From: Certhia americana
Lineage: Eukaryota; Chordata; Aves; Passeriformes; Certhiidae
Assembly: GCA_018697195.1 (NCBI GenBank)
Contig: CM031879.1
Coordinates: 44,055,193-44,119,192, forward strand
Length of the DNA stretch: 64,000 nucleotides
Direction of reading: 5' to 3'
The notes beneath the pieces are model-generated. The model saw only the letters and a program-made list of their open reading frames with translations, was not told the DNA's origin and made no database searches. Positions 62,801 through 64,000 of this stretch are shown in pieces; positions within the stretch are counted from its first letter, which is position 1, and every line of letters begins with the position of its first letter. The position numbers and the translations under genes were made by a program.

Positions 62801-64000
62801 ATCAGTCACAACACTGTTAACGTGCAATCAAGTAGACCTTTAAAAGGTGCTTGAGGTGGCTTATCTCACCCATGAGAAAAAAACCACATGACCCACAGTA
62901 TACTCGTCAGTATTTATTATTTGCCTGCTTCTCAGTTGTTTGGGTGTGGGTTGTTTTGGGGGTTTTTCCTGGTGAAATTCTACATCCCTGAATGATTCCT
63001 TCCACCAAAACAAACAAACAAAAAAAGCTTTCATGGTCATGTCTTCCTTTCTAATGAACATTTTTTAGTAGGCTTGGAGTTTATTGAACTTTTTTTCTTT
63101 TCTTGCCCCTATAATTAGACAATAGTGATTTATGATTTCTTTTCTTGTTGGTCCATTCTATATGGAACAACGCCTTTCAAATTAATTTTCAAAACATTAC
63201 TATTTTCCATTAGTGCTAGGAAGACTAAAATGTAGTCTTGCAATGTGAATCCATCAAAATTATTGCCCCCTTAGATGACAAAGCAAATGACAGATATTTA
63301 GAGTACTTGTAAAATAATTTCAGACACATTTTTTGAGTCATCTGGGAAAAATGGCACCACCCTGTCTAAAAATACCAATTTTTACCTTGAAGCAGACTCC
63401 ACTGAAATGAAAGACTTTTAAAATTATTTAAAATTTTTACCATAACTGAATTGACTAATTCTGAATCTTATTTGAAGAGAAATGGAGGGAAAACCAGGAA
63501 GGAATAACATTAACAGTGCAACTGAGTAGAAGAATTTCTAAGATGAGAAGAGGAAATGAGCACCATCTGGAAGAGAAGTTTCTAAACTTAGGCTATTAGG
63601 TTATATGGTTCATGATTAAAATCTGGCAAAAGCCTTCTTTTTTCTGGCAGAACAGACAGTATCTTGACTCTTGAATAATATTCATGATACTGCTTCAGAG
63701 CAGGGAACATTAGTTTCTAGGGATATGAAGTTCTGGATCCCCTGGGAAGAGGCCAATCTCTTGTTTGAGTTGAATACATCTCACAGATGAAGGGGAGGAA
63801 GAAGAAAAAGATCTTGCCTATTTACCATGGATGCTATCAGCTGGAGTTTGGCAGAGCTCCATAGAATGGGCTAGAAAATATCAATAGTAGTTTTATTTCT
63901 TTGGTTGAAAGGACACAATAGTTTGAATCAGACCCAGTAACTATTAGAATTTTTAATTTATCAATATCCACAGTCCAAACTAGAGCAATTAAAAGATGGC
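59801..64000. other. AT-rich unique sequence, no gene recognised
   Basis: No gene or further repeat family recognised. Small features are two tandem copies of CTGTTTTGAAAT at 60,421-60,444 and a CAAA-type run at 63,006-63,026. A moderately GC patch at about 62,030-62,190 shows no identifiable domain. Confidence 0.55.

Noticed and set aside
1..64000. CRISPR arrays, operons, tRNA, rRNA or snRNA genes
   Set aside because: No regularly spaced repeats, cloverleaf-like promoters or known small RNA signatures were seen. The window is vertebrate nuclear DNA, so bacterial-style gene organisation is not expected.

Overview
The window reads as nuclear DNA from a bird, most likely a passerine. The evidence is the interspersed repeats: seven recognisable copies or fragments of the CR1 LINE, the dominant retrotransposon of bird genomes, and a complete solo LTR at 22,590-23,305 that resembles the ERVL-type LTRs I know from songbirds. 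A short remnant at 53,407-53,460 has the ends of another widespread avian LTR family. The rest is AT-rich, CpG-poor, mostly unique sequence with homopolymer runs, as in avian intergenic or intronic DNA. Nothing suggests a bacterial, plasmid or exogenous viral origin. The many 60-140 codon open frames are chance frames or lie inside CR1 and LTR copies. I found no protein-coding gene I can name.

Layout. Positions 1-23,310 hold five CR1 pieces in mixed orientation (272-790, 3,743-3,836, 5,598-5,802, 15,910-16,212, 19,607-19,925), a run of 47 T at 9,637-9,683, and the solo LTR with a perfect 5-bp target duplication. From 23,311 to about 48,980 I recognise no transposable element. Inside that interval sits the one clear functional landmark, a CpG island at about 30,391-31,370. 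It is about 77% GC where I counted it and is broken by a 354-bp assembly gap (30,821-31,174). Positions 48,980-64,000 hold a CR1 tail, the LTR remnant, two poly(A) runs and a rearranged CR1 (58,352-59,800) that keeps endonuclease and reverse-transcriptase parts but has lost segments between them.

Interpretation. The island is probably the promoter and first exon of at least one gene whose coding exons lie outside the window or were not recognised. On the plus strand C exceeds G left of the gap, and a good splice donor lies on the minus strand at 30,737-30,732, so leftward transcription is mildly favoured. A weaker plus-strand donor lies 11 bp away, so a rightward or bidirectional promoter is possible. 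The best unexplained candidate exon is a CpG-containing open stretch at 40,386-40,660. No previously undescribed system was found. The leads are the island and its gap, the repeat-poor interval around it, and a few candidate exons.
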